Assembly (NCBI GenBank): GCA_028707275.1
Contig: JAQTUP010000003.1
Coordinates: 62,001-126,000 of the forward strand
Origin: Gallionella sp.
GTDB taxonomy: Bacteria; Pseudomonadota; Gammaproteobacteria; Burkholderiales; Gallionellaceae
Length of the DNA stretch: 64,000 nucleotides
Direction of reading: 5' to 3'
Positions 1 through 10,022 of the stretch are shown piece after piece. A program made the translations under genes and the position numbers. Every line of letters starts with the position of its first letter. Position 1 is the stretch's first letter. Below the pieces are notes generated by a model. That model saw nothing but the letters and a program-made list of their open reading frames with translations, was not told the DNA's origin and did not search any database.

Positions 1-540
1 CGCTGCATGTACGGTCGTCATCAGGCCGCGCTTGATACCGAAGGTGTCGTTCAATACCTTGGCAACCGGCGCCAGAGCATTGGTGGTGCAAGACGCCGCA
101 GAGACGATCGCCTCGCCCTTGTATGTTTCATGGTTTACACCATAAACAAACATCGGCGTGGTGTCTTTGCAAGGAGCAGACATGACCACTTTCTTGGCGC
201 CAGCGTCGATGTGTTTCTGACAACCGGCTTCGTCAAGGAAGAAGCCTGTGCATTCGATAACGATGTCGACACCCGCTTCATTCCACTTCAGGTTCGCAGG
301 ATCCCGTTCCGCTGTCAGGCGGATCGTCTTGCCATTGACCACCAGATTGCTGCCGCTTACAGCGACATCGCCATTGAAACGGCCATGTACGGAGTCATAT
401 TTGAGCATGTAAGCCAGGTAGTCAGGCTCCAGCAGGTCGTTGATGGCAACGACTTCGATTTCAGGAAAATCCTTGGTTGCCGCACGGAATACCATACGGC
501 CGATACGACCAAATCCATTGATACCAACTTTAATTGCCAT
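1..540 (-). CDS. gap: Glyceraldehyde-3-phosphate dehydrogenase, type I (3' part outside window)
   Basis: Only the N-terminal 180 residues are in the window; the gene runs off the left edge. It catalyses the NAD(P)-dependent interconversion of glyceraldehyde-3-phosphate and 1,3-bisphosphoglycerate in glycolysis and the Calvin cycle, in the cytosol. The Rossmann start [10 protein letters not shown] lies at residues 6-15. The catalytic cysteine is C151 in [12 protein letters not shown], and the TTVHA motif is at the truncated end. An Asp at about residue 35 after the second beta strand suggests NAD use. The ATG at 540 lies 42 bases downstream of the transketolase stop on the same strand, so the two are probably co-transcribed. 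Both enzymes fit a pentose-phosphate or Calvin-cycle unit. Confidence 0.97.
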   Translation of the reverse strand, partial: MAIKVGINGFGRIGRMVFRAATKDFPEIEVVAINDLLEPDYLAYMLKYDSVHGRFNGDVAVSGSNLVVNGKTIRLTAERDPANLKWNEAGVDIVIECTGFFLDEAGCQKHIDAGAKKVVMSAPCKDTTPMFVYGVNHETYKGEAIVSAASCTTNALAPVAKVLNDTFGIKRGLMTTVHAA

Positions 541-582
541 GTCTACTCTCCCGTTTTAGTTATTAAAAACTTTGTCATTGCC

Positions 583-2598
583 TTACAGCACGCCCTTTAC
601 AGCTTTCACCACATTTTCCACGGTGAAACCGAAATGCTTGAACAACTCAGGTGCAGGGGCTGATTCACCGAAGCAATCCATACCGACTACCGCGCCTTCC
701 AGTCCGACATACTTGTACCATCCGCCTGTCACGCCGGCTTCGACCGCAACACGGTTTACACCGCGCGGCAACACGCTGTCCTTGTAGGCCTGGTCCTGCT
801 TATCGAACACATTGGTCGAAGGCATGGATACCACGCGCACGTTGATGCCTTCGGCTGCCAGTGCTTTTTGTGCATCCAGAGCCAGAGTCACTTCCGAACC
901 TGTAGCGATAATCACAGCTTTTGCAGCACCGTCTGCCGCGTCCGACAATACATAAGCACCCTTGCGGATGTTCGCGATCTGTTCTGCATCGCGCTTCTGG
1001 AATTGCAGGTTCTGGCGACTGAAAATCAGACTGGAAGGACCATCGGAACGCTCAACTGCCGCCACCCAGCAAACGATGGATTCTACGGTGTCGCAAGGAC
1101 GCCATGTTTCCATGTTGGGGATGTGACGCAAGGTCGCGGTTTGTTCGACAGGCTGGTGAGTAGGACCGTCTTCGCCCAGACCGATAGAGTCATGGGTGTA
1201 GACAAAAATCACGCGCTGCTTCATCAGGGCTGCCATGCGCAAGGCATTGCGGGCATATTCGGAGAACATCAGGAAGGTGCCGCCGAATGGCAGAAGACCG
1301 CCATGCAAAGCCATACCGTTCATGATGTGCGACATGCCGAATTCGCGCACGCCGTAGCTGATGTAGTTACCTGTGCTCTTGCCGTGAACATGCTTGCAGC
1401 CTGTCCAGTTGGTCAGGTTGGAACCTGTCAGATCGGCTGAACCGCCCAAAAATTCAGGCAGGGCAGGGGCCAGTGCGTTAATCGCATTTTGTGAAGCCTT
1501 GCGCGTTGCAATGGTTTCGCCTTTTGCATCGGTCGCAGCAATCGCGGCGGCGGCGTGTTCTGCCCAGTTAGTCGGCAATTCGCTGTTGGTGCGGCGAGTG
1601 AACTCGGCCGCCAGCTCAGGATAAGCTGCGGCGTATTCGGCGAACTTGTTGTTCCACAGCTTTTCCAGGCCTTCGCCGCGCGTACGCGCATCCCATGCTT
1701 CGTACACATGTGTCGGGATCTCAAACGGAGCATAAGGCCAGTTGATATGCGCGCGGGTTGCCGCCACTTCAGCATCGCCCAGGGCAGCGCCGTGCACGTC
1801 GTGCGTACCTTCCTTGTTAGGAGAGCCGGCACCGATGACTGTTTTGCAGCAGATCAGGGTAGGTTTGTCGGTAACGGCCTTGCCTTCTTCGATCGCGGCG
1901 TTGATCGCTTCAGGATCGTGACCTTCCACATTGGCTACAACGTGCCAGCCGTAAGCCTCAAAACGTTTTGCCGTGTCGTCTGTAAACCAGCCATTTGTAT
2001 GGCCGTCGATGGAAATTTCGTTGTCATCCCAGAAAGCGGTCAGTTTTCCCAGACCCCAGGTGCCGGCCAGCGCACAGGCTTCGTGAGAAATACCTTCCAT
2101 CATGCAGCCATCGCCCATGAATACGTAGGTGCGATGATCGACGATTTCGTGGCCTGGCTTGTTAAATTCAGCCGCCAGCAACTTCTCGGCCATCGCCATA
2201 CCCACCGCATTCGTGATGCCCTGGCCTAACGGACCGCCTGTTGTTTCGACGCCAGCGGTATAACCGTATTCAGGATGACCCGGTGTCTTGGAGTGCATTT
2301 GACGGAAACGCTTCAACTCATCGATAGGCAAGTCGTAACCTGACAAGTGCAGCAAAGCGTAAACCAGCATGGAACCGTGTCCATTGGACATCATGAAACG
2401 GTCGCGACCTGGCCACTTCGGGTTAGCCGGATTGTGACGCAGATGGCGATTCCACAGCACATCAGCGATTTCTGCCATGCCCATCGGTGCGCCCGGGTGG
2501 CCGGAATTTGCCTTTTGCACCGCATCTACTGCGAGCATGCGGATTGCGCCGGTGATGTCATTGAACTTGGGTGGGGTAATGCTGCGATTTGCTGTCAT
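583..2598 (-). CDS. tkt: Transketolase
   Basis: A 671-residue, full-length transketolase, which moves two-carbon units between sugar phosphates using thiamine diphosphate. The N-terminal domain carries the ThDP/Mg motif beginning [13 protein letters not shown], and [14 protein letters not shown] lies just before it. The pyrimidine domain holds [10 protein letters not shown] and [20 protein letters not shown] start at the ATG at 2598 (MTANRSI) because GGAGGAGT sits just upstream; an ATG seven codons earlier is also in frame but has no such site. It precedes gap by 42 bases, which suggests a Calvin or pentose-phosphate operon. A 6-base palindrome with a 3-base loop (2617-2631) lies in its leader. 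Confidence 0.97.
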   Translation of the reverse strand: MTANRSITPPKFNDITGAIRMLAVDAVQKANSGHPGAPMGMAEIADVLWNRHLRHNPANPKWPGRDRFMMSNGHGSMLVYALLHLSGYDLPIDELKRFRQMHSKTPGHPEYGYTAGVETTGGPLGQGITNAVGMAMAEKLLAAEFNKPGHEIVDHRTYVFMGDGCMMEGISHEACALAGTWGLGKLTAFWDDNEISIDGHTNGWFTDDTAKRFEAYGWHVVANVEGHDPEAINAAIEEGKAVTDKPTLICCKTVIGAGSPNKEGTHDVHGAALGDAEVAATRAHINWPYAPFEIPTHVYEAWDARTRGEGLEKLWNNKFAEYAAAYPELAAEFTRRTNSELPTNWAEHAAAAIAATDAKGETIATRKASQNAINALAPALPEFLGGSADLTGSNLTNWTGCKHVHGKSTGNYISYGVREFGMSHIMNGMALHGGLLPFGGTFLMFSEYARNALRMAALMKQRVIFVYTHDSIGLGEDGPTHQPVEQTATLRHIPNMETWRPCDTVESIVCWVAAVERSDGPSSLIFSRQNLQFQKRDAEQIANIRKGAYVLSDAADGAAKAVIIATGSEVTLALDAQKALAAEGINVRVVSMPSTNVFDKQDQAYKDSVLPRGVNRVAVEAGVTGGWYKYVGLEGAVVGMDCFGESAPAPELFKHFGFTVENVVKAVKGVL

Positions 2599-2616
2599 AT
2601 ACTGACTCCTCCGAAA

Positions 2617-2631
2617 CATCCCGTAGGGATG
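2617..2631 (-). other. Small inverted repeat in the transketolase leader
   Basis: CATCCC-GTA-GGGATG is a perfect 6-base inverted repeat about 18 bases upstream of the tkt start codon. It could form a short hairpin in the 5' untranslated RNA. No T-run or recognised operator consensus is attached. The rest of 2632-2780 is AT-rich intergenic DNA in which I see no further feature. Confidence 0.3.
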
Positions 2632-2780
2632 GGTTATGTTTAACGCCTAATTATAGATATGCAGAATTATGCCGCACGCCCCGCAATACATCAACAAGCT
2701 TGCCAATTTAATGTCAAGGCTTCTGTCGATAAACACCACTATTTGCTGATATTTCTCGCGTAGTTCACTTTTAAAGCGCC

Positions 2781-3401
2781 TTATTTGCTCACTTTTATGC
2801 CCAACTGTTTTAGCTTGCGATACAGGTGAGTGCGTTCCAAACCTATTTTTTCCGCCACTCGCGACACATTACCCGCTTCCTTTTGCAAATGGTAATCAAA
2901 ATAAATGGCATCAAAATGTTCGCGAGCCTCGCGCAACGGTAAATCCAGCGGCAGGGCAAAATGTTGCGGTGAGCCATCAATTTCTACAGTCAACTTTTGC
3001 GATATATCAGAAACCACAGGCTGTGGTTTGGCCGCCCCCTCCTTGATCGCGCGGGCTACGGTGCTCAGCAGTTTCTGCATCGAGATCGGCTTTTCCAGAA
3101 AATCCACCGCGCCAATACGCGTCGCCTCAACAGCGGTCTCTATCGTGCCGTGGCCTGACATCATCACCACAGGCATCGTCAGCAAATCCTCCTCGCCCCA
3201 CTCCTTGAGCAGCGCGACGCCATCGGTGTCGGGCATCCAGATGTCCAGCAACACCAGATCGGGTTCGTGCCCATGCCTGAAGCTGCGCGCTTGCTCTGCA
3301 TTTTCTGCAAGCTGAACCTGATAACCCTCATCAAATAATATTTCTGCCAGCAATTCACGTATGCCCGACTCATCATCCACCACCAGAATCAGCTTACTCA
3401 T
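2781..3401 (-). CDS. NtrX-like response regulator lacking the AAA+ domain
   Basis: A 206-residue protein with an N-terminal receiver domain and a C-terminal Fis-type helix-turn-helix. Acidic pocket residues D9 and D10, phospho-acceptor D53 in LLDIWMPD and the conserved Lys in FLEKP mark an active receiver. The tail from about residue 168 (NVSRVAEKIGLERTHLYRKLKQLGI) is the recognition helix region of NtrC/NtrX proteins. The sigma54-interacting AAA+ ATPase that normally lies between is absent. The start at 3401 has AGGAGG upstream and overlaps the kinase stop in ATGA, so the pair is translationally coupled. Its targets cannot be read from the sequence; NtrX relatives act in nitrogen and redox/respiratory control. 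Confidence 0.9.
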   Translation of the reverse strand: MSKLILVVDDESGIRELLAEILFDEGYQVQLAENAEQARSFRHGHEPDLVLLDIWMPDTDGVALLKEWGEEDLLTMPVVMMSGHGTIETAVEATRIGAVDFLEKPISMQKLLSTVARAIKEGAAKPQPVVSDISQKLTVEIDGSPQHFALPLDLPLREAREHFDAIYFDYHLQKEAGNVSRVAEKIGLERTHLYRKLKQLGIKVSK

Positions 3402-5524
3402 ACTTGTGCCTCCTCGTTCAGCGGCAAACTGAAATTTACACACGCGCCGCCATTTACATGATTTTCGACGGAAATTATCCCGCCATGCTCTTCGATAATT
3501 TTCTTCACGATCGCAAGTCCCAGCCCCGTACCCTTGGTTTTGGTCGTCATGTAGGGTTCAAAGACTCGCGATAAGGCATTTTCTGAAAAGCCGGTACCGT
3601 TATCCTGCACCCGCAGATGAATTTGACCCGGTGTCATTTCACTGCTCAGTGTGATCTGCGGATTTGCAACCCCCGCCAGGGCATCCTGTGCATTTTGCAA
3701 CAGATTGTGCAACACCTGGCGCAGGCGCGTTGCATCCCCGTATATTTCCGCCCGGCTCGCCTGCAAATCCAGGGTGATGGGAACGGCATTGGCCTCATAT
3801 AAACCCATGACTTCGCGGATCAGCCTGTGCAGGTCCAGTTTTGTCAATTTCAAGACAGGGCCGCGCGCATAGTCGGCGAAATCGCTGACCATGTTTTTCA
3901 TCGCCGCCACCTGGCTGACTATGGTTTGTGTGGATCTTTGCAACAACTTGGCATCGCTCTCGTCGAGCTTTGCGCTCAACTTGTATTGCAGGCGCTCAGC
4001 GGAAAGCTGGATGGGTGTGAGCGGATTTTTGATCTCATGGGCCAGACGACGCGCAACCTCTCCCCAGGCCGCTTGTCGTTCTGTTTGCAGCAAATGACTG
4101 ATGTCGTCGAAAACCACCACATAGCCGGCCTCAGATCCTTGCGGAAGACTGGTGCCTCGCATCAGCAGAACCTGGGTGCCATTTTTACTCAGCCTCTCAA
4201 TCTGGCGCTGCCATTCACCATTAACCGTACCGGCAAAGGCTGCGGCAATCGTCTGGCAAAATGAACTCAACAAACCATATTTTTCCGCAATCAAATGCAA
4301 CGGGACGCGCTGCAACTCCTGCAAGGGCGCACCCAGAATATGCACCGCGCTGGTATTGACCGAGCGCAGGCAAAATTCATTGTCGAGCGCCAATACCCCT
4401 GAGGACAGATGCGTGAGCACACTTTCCAGATATCCCTTGGCGCTCTCAACCTGGTGTTGCTGCTGCTCGCTGGCCCGCCTGGCATCCGCCAGCTGGCGTG
4501 TCATTTGATTAAAAAGCCCCGTCAAGGCGCCCAGTTCGTCGCGGCTTTGAATCGGGTAATAACCCGAAAAATCCCCTTGTGCGACGGCACGGGTTCCATC
4601 AGCTAACGCTTCGAGCGATGCGCCTATGCGTTCACTGATAAAAAAAGCCGCCGATATTGCCGACAACAATACCACCAACAAGGACAAGGTCAGCGTGACG
4701 CCATATAAACGCTTTAATCCAAGACGTGACAGCGTCAACTCCCGATAGTCCCGATAAACGGCTTGCACCGTTTCGGCATCGGCTTCAATTTGTTTCGGAA
4801 CAGACTGATTAAATTGTAATATGTAACTGTCGCCCGAATAGCTGTTCGCATTGACCAGCGCCAGTACCCGCAGGCTCATCCCCTTGTCAGGCACAGCTTC
4901 AATCGCAGCATATTGACCCTTTTCCCTGACCTGCTGGATCATCTTGTCGCTTGGAATATCGGGCAACAAGGCATCGTCACTGGCAGAAAAGGCTAACAAT
5001 TTACCGGCAGAATCAAACACGCCAGCCTCCTGAGCCACTCCTTCCTCTATCAGCTGGCTTAACGCGATTTTAAATTTCGCGGGATTTTTCTCGGACAGTA
5101 AAAGCGCGACAAATTGCGTTTTTTTGGACAATTCCTTCAGGCTGTTATCCAGACCGCTGCGGCCCAGGTTCAGGCCCCCTTCCAGCGCCTTTTCCACGCG
5201 AACATCAAACCAGGATTCGATGCTTTTTGCCAGAAAATTAACCGATACTGTGTAGACCAGGATGCCGGGCAGAACGGCGATCAAGGTAAAAAAAAGCACC
5301 AGGCGCAGGGTTAACTTTGCGCCAAACACCTTATTTTTAAGCTTCGAGCGCAGACGCCATATCTGAAAGCCGACCAGCCCCAGCAAACCTGCGGCAAGCA
5401 GCCCCATCAGAGCGAGCAATCCGTAGTAATTGTTGGAAAATACCTCGGTGTTCACGCTGTTGCTCGACAACAGGTACAGCAAGGCGCTGCCTGCGACAAC
5501 GCTCAAAATGATAAGGTATCTCAA
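3398..5524 (-). CDS. NtrY-like membrane sensor histidine kinase
   Basis: A 708-residue sensor kinase, predicted partner of the regulator just downstream. Hydrophobic segments at about residues 1-20, 35-55 and 72-98 precede a periplasmic sensor region, and another spans about 276-296. A HAMP linker (300-350) and a PAS-like region (365-480) follow. The HisKA domain has phospho-acceptor H496 in RRLAHEIKNPLTP. The ATPase domain has N box LLQNAQDAL, G1 DNGTGF and G2 GTGLGLAI. This order matches NtrY. It lies 7 bases downstream of the DUF4390 gene in a def-fmt-rsmB-DUF4390-kinase-regulator array. The stimulus is unknown. Confidence 0.94.
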   Translation of the reverse strand: MRYLIILSVVAGSALLYLLSSNSVNTEVFSNNYYGLLALMGLLAAGLLGLVGFQIWRLRSKLKNKVFGAKLTLRLVLFFTLIAVLPGILVYTVSVNFLAKSIESWFDVRVEKALEGGLNLGRSGLDNSLKELSKKTQFVALLLSEKNPAKFKIALSQLIEEGVAQEAGVFDSAGKLLAFSASDDALLPDIPSDKMIQQVREKGQYAAIEAVPDKGMSLRVLALVNANSYSGDSYILQFNQSVPKQIEADAETVQAVYRDYRELTLSRLGLKRLYGVTLTLSLLVVLLSAISAAFFISERIGASLEALADGTRAVAQGDFSGYYPIQSRDELGALTGLFNQMTRQLADARRASEQQQHQVESAKGYLESVLTHLSSGVLALDNEFCLRSVNTSAVHILGAPLQELQRVPLHLIAEKYGLLSSFCQTIAAAFAGTVNGEWQRQIERLSKNGTQVLLMRGTSLPQGSEAGYVVVFDDISHLLQTERQAAWGEVARRLAHEIKNPLTPIQLSAERLQYKLSAKLDESDAKLLQRSTQTIVSQVAAMKNMVSDFADYARGPVLKLTKLDLHRLIREVMGLYEANAVPITLDLQASRAEIYGDATRLRQVLHNLLQNAQDALAGVANPQITLSSEMTPGQIHLRVQDNGTGFSENALSRVFEPYMTTKTKGTGLGLAIVKKIIEEHGGIISVENHVNGGACVNFSLPLNEEAQV

Positions 5525-5531
5525 AGTTTCC

Positions 5532-6119
5532 TTAATCCCGCCTATAGTCTGCGTTTTTCGCAGCGCTTTCCGCCTGACGGATCACCCAGCGATACCAGCC
5601 GGAATTCAAGTCCCAGTCACGGCTGGTCAACACGTTAACCTGCATCAGTTTAGGCAGCTGCTTGGTATCCAGACGTAATCTTGCGGCGGCAATATAGCTG
5701 ACATCGCTCTTCATCACCTCAGCCGGAATGTAATGCGAATTTTGCCGCGCAAGAATGTGCATCATTTCTTCAAAGCTCGCAAAATTCTGAAACAGCGCCC
5801 CCCGCGATATGCGATATTGGCGCGTGAGCACATTATATGAAATCTTGACCGATTGCTCACTTTGAAAGACCTGTTCATCCAGCCAATACCAGCGTGAACG
5901 CATCATCGTAAATTCACCGACGAAATAAAGCGGCACGCCCAGTGACAAAGCCTGCTGCACCTGGTAACTGAAATTCACGTCAAAATCAACGCTGAGCTGG
6001 TAACCCTCATCCCTGAGCCTGATTTCGGCCTTGTTCACTTCAATGCCGTCAGCGTACGCCGCTGAGGCAAAGCAGACAAACAACAGCAGGACGTTAAGCA
6101 GTTTTTTGAAGCAAGGCAT
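5532..6119 (-). CDS. DUF4390 family secreted protein
   Basis: A 195-residue protein from the ATG at 6119, with a clear Sec signal peptide (MPCFKKLLNVLLLFVCFASAAYA). The mature part has alternating beta-like segments including VNFSYQVQQALSLGVPLYFVGEF and LTRQYRISRG. This matches the DUF4390 family, which is regularly found beside NtrY-like kinases in betaproteobacteria; its function is unknown. ATGs at 6131 and 6173 are in frame but would put residues before the signal peptide. The gene overlaps the rsmB 3' end by 26 bases, which suggests coupled translation. Its place beside the membrane sensor makes an envelope role plausible, but that is inference. Confidence 0.85.
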   Translation of the reverse strand: MPCFKKLLNVLLLFVCFASAAYADGIEVNKAEIRLRDEGYQLSVDFDVNFSYQVQQALSLGVPLYFVGEFTMMRSRWYWLDEQVFQSEQSVKISYNVLTRQYRISRGALFQNFASFEEMMHILARQNSHYIPAEVMKSDVSYIAAARLRLDTKQLPKLMQVNVLTSRDWDLNSGWYRWVIRQAESAAKNADYRRD

Positions 6120-7359
6120 AAAAGAACCCGTCATGCGCATCGTTTGGCAACAAAGCCCCGTTGGGCAAATCAATTGGCAGCTGCCGGGCCTCCGGATGCT
6201 TCGCCAAAAAACAATCTATAACAGATTGATTTTCCTGATTAAAAATAGAACATGTCGCATAGAGCAGCTTCCCTTCCTCAGCCAGCAGCGTCCACAGGGA
6301 ATGCAGAATTTCTGTCTGCTGCAGAGCGAAAGATGCAATATCTTTCCTGCGACGCAGCCATTTTATATCAGGGTGGCGGCGCACGACACCGGTAGCGGAG
6401 CAGGGCACGTCGGCCAAAATGCGCTCGAACGGTTTGCCATCCCACCACACGTCGGGCGTGGCGGCATCGCCTGCCAACAGTGTTGCCGTCAACCCCAGGC
6501 GCTGCAAATTATCATCGACGCGCTGCAACCTTTTTTCGTCCTTATCCAGCGCGACCATTTCAACGTCAGCTGTCTCCAGAATATGCGCCGTCTTGCCTCC
6601 GGGGGCAGAGCACGCATCCAGCACACGCATGCCATCCCGAACATCCAGTAAACGGGCCGCATACTGCGCTCCGGCATCCTGCACCGACACACGGCCTTCA
6701 AAAAACCCGGGCAACTTGTCGACCGACACCGGTTTTTCCAATTGCAACGCATCGGGCGCAATCAGCCGGGCACCGTTCCCCTGTTCTGACAACCGCGCCA
6801 GATAGTCTGCTGTCGTGCCATGTCGCCGGTTGACCCTGAGCGTCATCGGCGGGTGACCGTTACCCGCATCCAGTATCGCCGTGGCATGTTCGCCATACTG
6901 CATGCGCAATTCATCTATCCACCACTGAGGGTAACTGTACCGTCCTTCATCCTTCTGGGTTGCCTGCACCAGCAAGGCATCCTGAGTACGCAAAAAATTG
7001 CGCAAAATCGCGTTGACCAGCCCCCTTATTTTCGGATTCAGTATATCTGCCGAGCGCACGGCATGATCGACCACGGCATGCTTCGCAGCTTTACTGTATT
7101 GCAGCTGATAGAGGGCGACCAGCAGCAAATAGGTGATGCGGTTGTCCGTCATGTGCTTGTGCAGCAATAAATCCAGCACCGCGTTCAATTGCCCGTAAAA
7201 ACGCAAGGTACCGTAGCTCAAATCCTGCAACGCCGCGCGCTGGGCGGGCGTCCAAACCGATTTTCTGCGCAGCGATTCGTCCAGCACTTGATTGAGATTA
7301 CGCCCGTCCACCAGTACTTGCTGAACGATCTGAGTTGCTGCCAATTGTATGTTATGCAT
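6094..7359 (-). CDS. rsmB: 16S rRNA (cytosine-967-C5)-methyltransferase
   Basis: A 421-residue RsmB/Sun protein, which methylates C967 of 16S rRNA with S-adenosylmethionine. An N-terminal NusB-like RNA-binding domain (about 1-140) precedes the Rossmann methyltransferase. Motif I DACSAPGGKT binds SAM. Motif IV DVPCSATGVVRRHPDIKW and motif VI YATCSIF supply the two catalytic cysteines of the m5C mechanism. The start abuts the fmt stop with no spacer, and the 3' end overlaps the DUF4390 start. Length is normal for the family. Confidence 0.97.
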   Translation of the reverse strand: MHNIQLAATQIVQQVLVDGRNLNQVLDESLRRKSVWTPAQRAALQDLSYGTLRFYGQLNAVLDLLLHKHMTDNRITYLLLVALYQLQYSKAAKHAVVDHAVRSADILNPKIRGLVNAILRNFLRTQDALLVQATQKDEGRYSYPQWWIDELRMQYGEHATAILDAGNGHPPMTLRVNRRHGTTADYLARLSEQGNGARLIAPDALQLEKPVSVDKLPGFFEGRVSVQDAGAQYAARLLDVRDGMRVLDACSAPGGKTAHILETADVEMVALDKDEKRLQRVDDNLQRLGLTATLLAGDAATPDVWWDGKPFERILADVPCSATGVVRRHPDIKWLRRRKDIASFALQQTEILHSLWTLLAEEGKLLYATCSIFNQENQSVIDCFLAKHPEARQLPIDLPNGALLPNDAHDGFFYALLQKTA

Positions 7360-8289
7360 TTAAGGAACCTGAAAATTATCGCCGCGATGCACAGGCATCG
7401 CTTGCAAAAACTGTACTGCGGGTTGTGCGCGTCCGCCGGGGCGCTGTAACACCGTCAGACGAAGCGCCGCTTGTCCACAGGCAACTGTAATACCGTGCTT
7501 GTCTGCGGTCAGAACTTCACCGGGCGCGCCGTGCAGATCCAAACACAGCTCGGCCTGCCAGATTTTCACCACGACATCGTTGATTCTGCCCTGACTCACC
7601 GGAAAAGGATTATAAGCGCGCACCGCCCGCTCAATCTGCGCAGCATCCTGCCGCCAGTCGATGAACGCTTCGTTTTTAAGCAGCTTTGCCGCGTAACACG
7701 CGGCATTGTTATCCTGTTTAACCGGTGTCAGGCGATTTTCTTCCAGCAAACGCAGTGCATCGAGCAGGCTGATGCCTCCCAGCTCTGCCAGCTTGTCATG
7801 CAAAGTCTGCGCATTATCCGTGTCCGCAATCGGGCACGCGCGACGCAGCAACATATCTCCCGTGTCCAGCCCCACATCCATCTGCATGATGGTAATTCCA
7901 GTCTCGGCATCCCCCGCCAGAATCGCGCGCTGTATTGGAGCCGCGCCTCGCCAGCGCGGCAGCAGTGATGCATGAATGTTAAGACAGCCCAGACGTGGCA
8001 TATCGAGCACCGCTTTGGGCAGGATCAACCCGTAGGCGGCCACCACCATCACGTCAGCGCCCAGCGCCTCGATCTGCTGCTGCGCCTGTTCTGTTTTCAG
8101 ACTATCCGGCTGCAAAACGACCAGCCCGTGCTGCTGTGCCAACTGTTTGACCGGGCTGGCAGCAAGCTGCATGCCGCGACCTGCAGGGCGGTCAGGCTGA
8201 GTCAGCACGGCCATGACCTGATGTTCCTTTAACAAGGCCGCCAGCGCGCTGGCGGCAAACTGCGGAGTCCCTGCAAAAATTATTTTCAC
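7360..8289 (-). CDS. fmt: Methionyl-tRNA formyltransferase
   Basis: A 309-residue enzyme that formylates initiator Met-tRNA using 10-formyltetrahydrofolate. The N-terminal domain has IIFAGTPQFAASAL and the catalytic stretch LNIHASLLPRWRGAAPI (Asn, His), with GITIMQMDVGLDTGDML following. The C-terminal OB-like tRNA-binding domain begins near residue 205. It sits downstream of peptide deformylase, as in most bacteria, with a 100-base gap, and directly abuts rsmB. Nothing is unusual in the sequence. Confidence 0.97.
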   Translation of the reverse strand: MKIIFAGTPQFAASALAALLKEHQVMAVLTQPDRPAGRGMQLAASPVKQLAQQHGLVVLQPDSLKTEQAQQQIEALGADVMVVAAYGLILPKAVLDMPRLGCLNIHASLLPRWRGAAPIQRAILAGDAETGITIMQMDVGLDTGDMLLRRACPIADTDNAQTLHDKLAELGGISLLDALRLLEENRLTPVKQDNNAACYAAKLLKNEAFIDWRQDAAQIERAVRAYNPFPVSQGRINDVVVKIWQAELCLDLHGAPGEVLTADKHGITVACGQAALRLTVLQRPGGRAQPAVQFLQAMPVHRGDNFQVP

Positions 8290-8389
8290 TAAATTATCCT
8301 AAGCCGGACAAGCCGGAACAAAAAACATGCTTCACGCGAAGACGCGGAGAAAACTCCGATCTGAAAAAAATCGTAAAAAAATCCATCAA

Positions 8390-8893
8390 TCACAGCGCCT
8401 CGCGACGGCGCTTCTTCAGCTTGGCACGCAGCCGGGTCTGCTTGAGCTGAGACAAATACTCAACGAATACGCGCCCATTCAGATGATCCATTTCGTGCTG
8501 GATACAAACGGCCAAAAAGCCTTCAGCCTCCAGCGTGAAGGTCTGTCCGTCAAGATCCTGCGCCCGCACCGTCACCTTATCGGCGCGGCGCACGGTTTCA
8601 TAGATACCCGGCACGGACAGGCAGCCTTCCTCACCGTCCAGTTGACCGCTGGAACACAAAATTTCAGGATTGATGAACACCATCAACTGGTCGTGTGTTT
8701 CAGAAATATCCACCAGAATGACCTGCTCGTGCACGTCCACCTGGGTGGCCGCCAAACCGACGCCCGGCGCAGCATACATGGTTTGAGCCATGTTCTTCAC
8801 CAATCGGCGGGTGACATCATTCACCTGCACAACCTTTTGGGCAATTGTGTGCAAGCGTTCGTCGGGGTACTGCAAAATTTGTAAGATTGCCAT
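8390..8893 (-). CDS. def: Peptide deformylase
   Basis: A 167-residue deformylase that removes the N-formyl group from nascent proteins. All three metal/active-site motifs are present: GVGLAATQV (motif 1), EGCLSVPG with the metal Cys (motif 2) and QHEMDHLNG with the HExxH zinc/iron ligands (motif 3). I start at the ATG at 8893 ([14 protein letters not shown]), which matches the family start; the upstream in-frame residues are not family-like. It is divergent from the LysM gene, with 89 bases for two promoters, and heads the def-fmt-rsmB-DUF4390-kinase-regulator group. Confidence 0.97.
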   Translation of the reverse strand: MAILQILQYPDERLHTIAQKVVQVNDVTRRLVKNMAQTMYAAPGVGLAATQVDVHEQVILVDISETHDQLMVFINPEILCSSGQLDGEEGCLSVPGIYETVRRADKVTVRAQDLDGQTFTLEAEGFLAVCIQHEMDHLNGRVFVEYLSQLKQTRLRAKLKKRRREAL

Positions 8894-8982
8894 AATGCTT
8901 GCTAATTTAATTGACTGGATGCAGAATTTGACGTGCCACGGCAAACCGTGCGCCTTTGTCATTGACTCTTTCGGGGTTTCCC

Positions 8983-10020
8983 ATGCGCAAGATTATATCG
9001 CTGATTTGCTTTTTATTCCCTGTCCTGGCTTTCGCAGGCGAAACCGAGACACAATCACTGATACGCAGCGATGCTCCTGATCAGTACACAATAGTTAAAG
9101 GAGATACCTTGTGGGACATTTCCGGCAAATTCTTCAAGGATCCCTGGAAATGGCCGCACATCTGGGGAATGAACAAAAACACCATCAAGGATCCGCACTG
9201 GATTTATCCGGGCACGCCCATCTTGCTCGACCGCGCCAACGGGACATTAATTGTCGGCAGCAGAGCGGTATCGGGTTCAGGATCGGGTGATGTGGTCAAA
9301 CTGTTCCCGCAAATGCGCACCGAAGGCAGCATACACGATGCCATTCCTACCATTCCATCCAAAGAAATTGAACCATTTTTAAGCCAGCCGTTGGTCGTGG
9401 CCGATGAAGTATTGCCGGGCGCACCGACTTTGGTGGGACTGCCAGAAAAACGCTTCGTGGCCGGAGAGGGCGATATTGCCTATGTAAAAGGGCTGAGCCA
9501 GAACATGGGCAACCAGTGGCAACTGTACCGTCCGGGGAAAACCTTCATCGACCCTGATACTAAAGAAGTGCTGGGGCATGAAGCGGTCTACCTTGGAGCC
9601 GCCGAGGTGAAACATTTTGGAGACGTGAGCACGGTCATCGTCACAGAGGCAAAACAGGAGATCTTGGTCGGAGATCATCTGGCGTCCCCCGCTGAAAAAG
9701 TCGCACCCAGCTACTTGCCCCGCTCACCATCGAGTCCGGTCAGCGCGCGCGTGATTTCAGTCTATGGCGGACTGTCCCAGGCCGGGCAGAACACCGTCAT
9801 TACGCTCAACAAGGGCGCCAGGGACGGCTTGCAGAGCGGCCATGTTTTGGCCTTGTACAGCAAAGGCGTTGAAGTAAAAGACAACGGCAAAGCCGTCGAA
9901 CTGCCGGACGAGCGTTACGGCCTGCTGTATGTGTTCCGCGTCTTCGACAAGGTATCCTACGCGCTGGTGATGCAGACACACCTGCCTGTGCAACTGCTGG
10001 ATCGAGCAAAAAATCCTTAA
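8983..10020 (+). CDS. LysM-domain secreted protein
   Basis: A 345-residue protein starting [18 protein letters not shown], a Sec signal peptide with an AxA-like cleavage site. A LysM peptidoglycan-binding module follows at about residues 30-85 ([20 protein letters not shown], then WIYPGTPI). The remaining 250 residues include beta-rich stretches seen in LysM proteins encoded upstream of dprA in betaproteobacteria; that part has no assigned function. It probably binds the cell wall in the periplasm. The start at 8983 is chosen over one nine codons upstream because it gives a clean signal peptide. dprA begins 2 bases after its stop. Confidence 0.9.
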   Translation: MRKIISLICFLFPVLAFAGETETQSLIRSDAPDQYTIVKGDTLWDISGKFFKDPWKWPHIWGMNKNTIKDPHWIYPGTPILLDRANGTLIVGSRAVSGSGSGDVVKLFPQMRTEGSIHDAIPTIPSKEIEPFLSQPLVVADEVLPGAPTLVGLPEKRFVAGEGDIAYVKGLSQNMGNQWQLYRPGKTFIDPDTKEVLGHEAVYLGAAEVKHFGDVSTVIVTEAKQEILVGDHLASPAEKVAPSYLPRSPSSPVSARVISVYGGLSQAGQNTVITLNKGARDGLQSGHVLALYSKGVEVKDNGKAVELPDERYGLLYVFRVFDKVSYALVMQTHLPVQLLDRAKNP

Positions 10021-10022
10021 CG

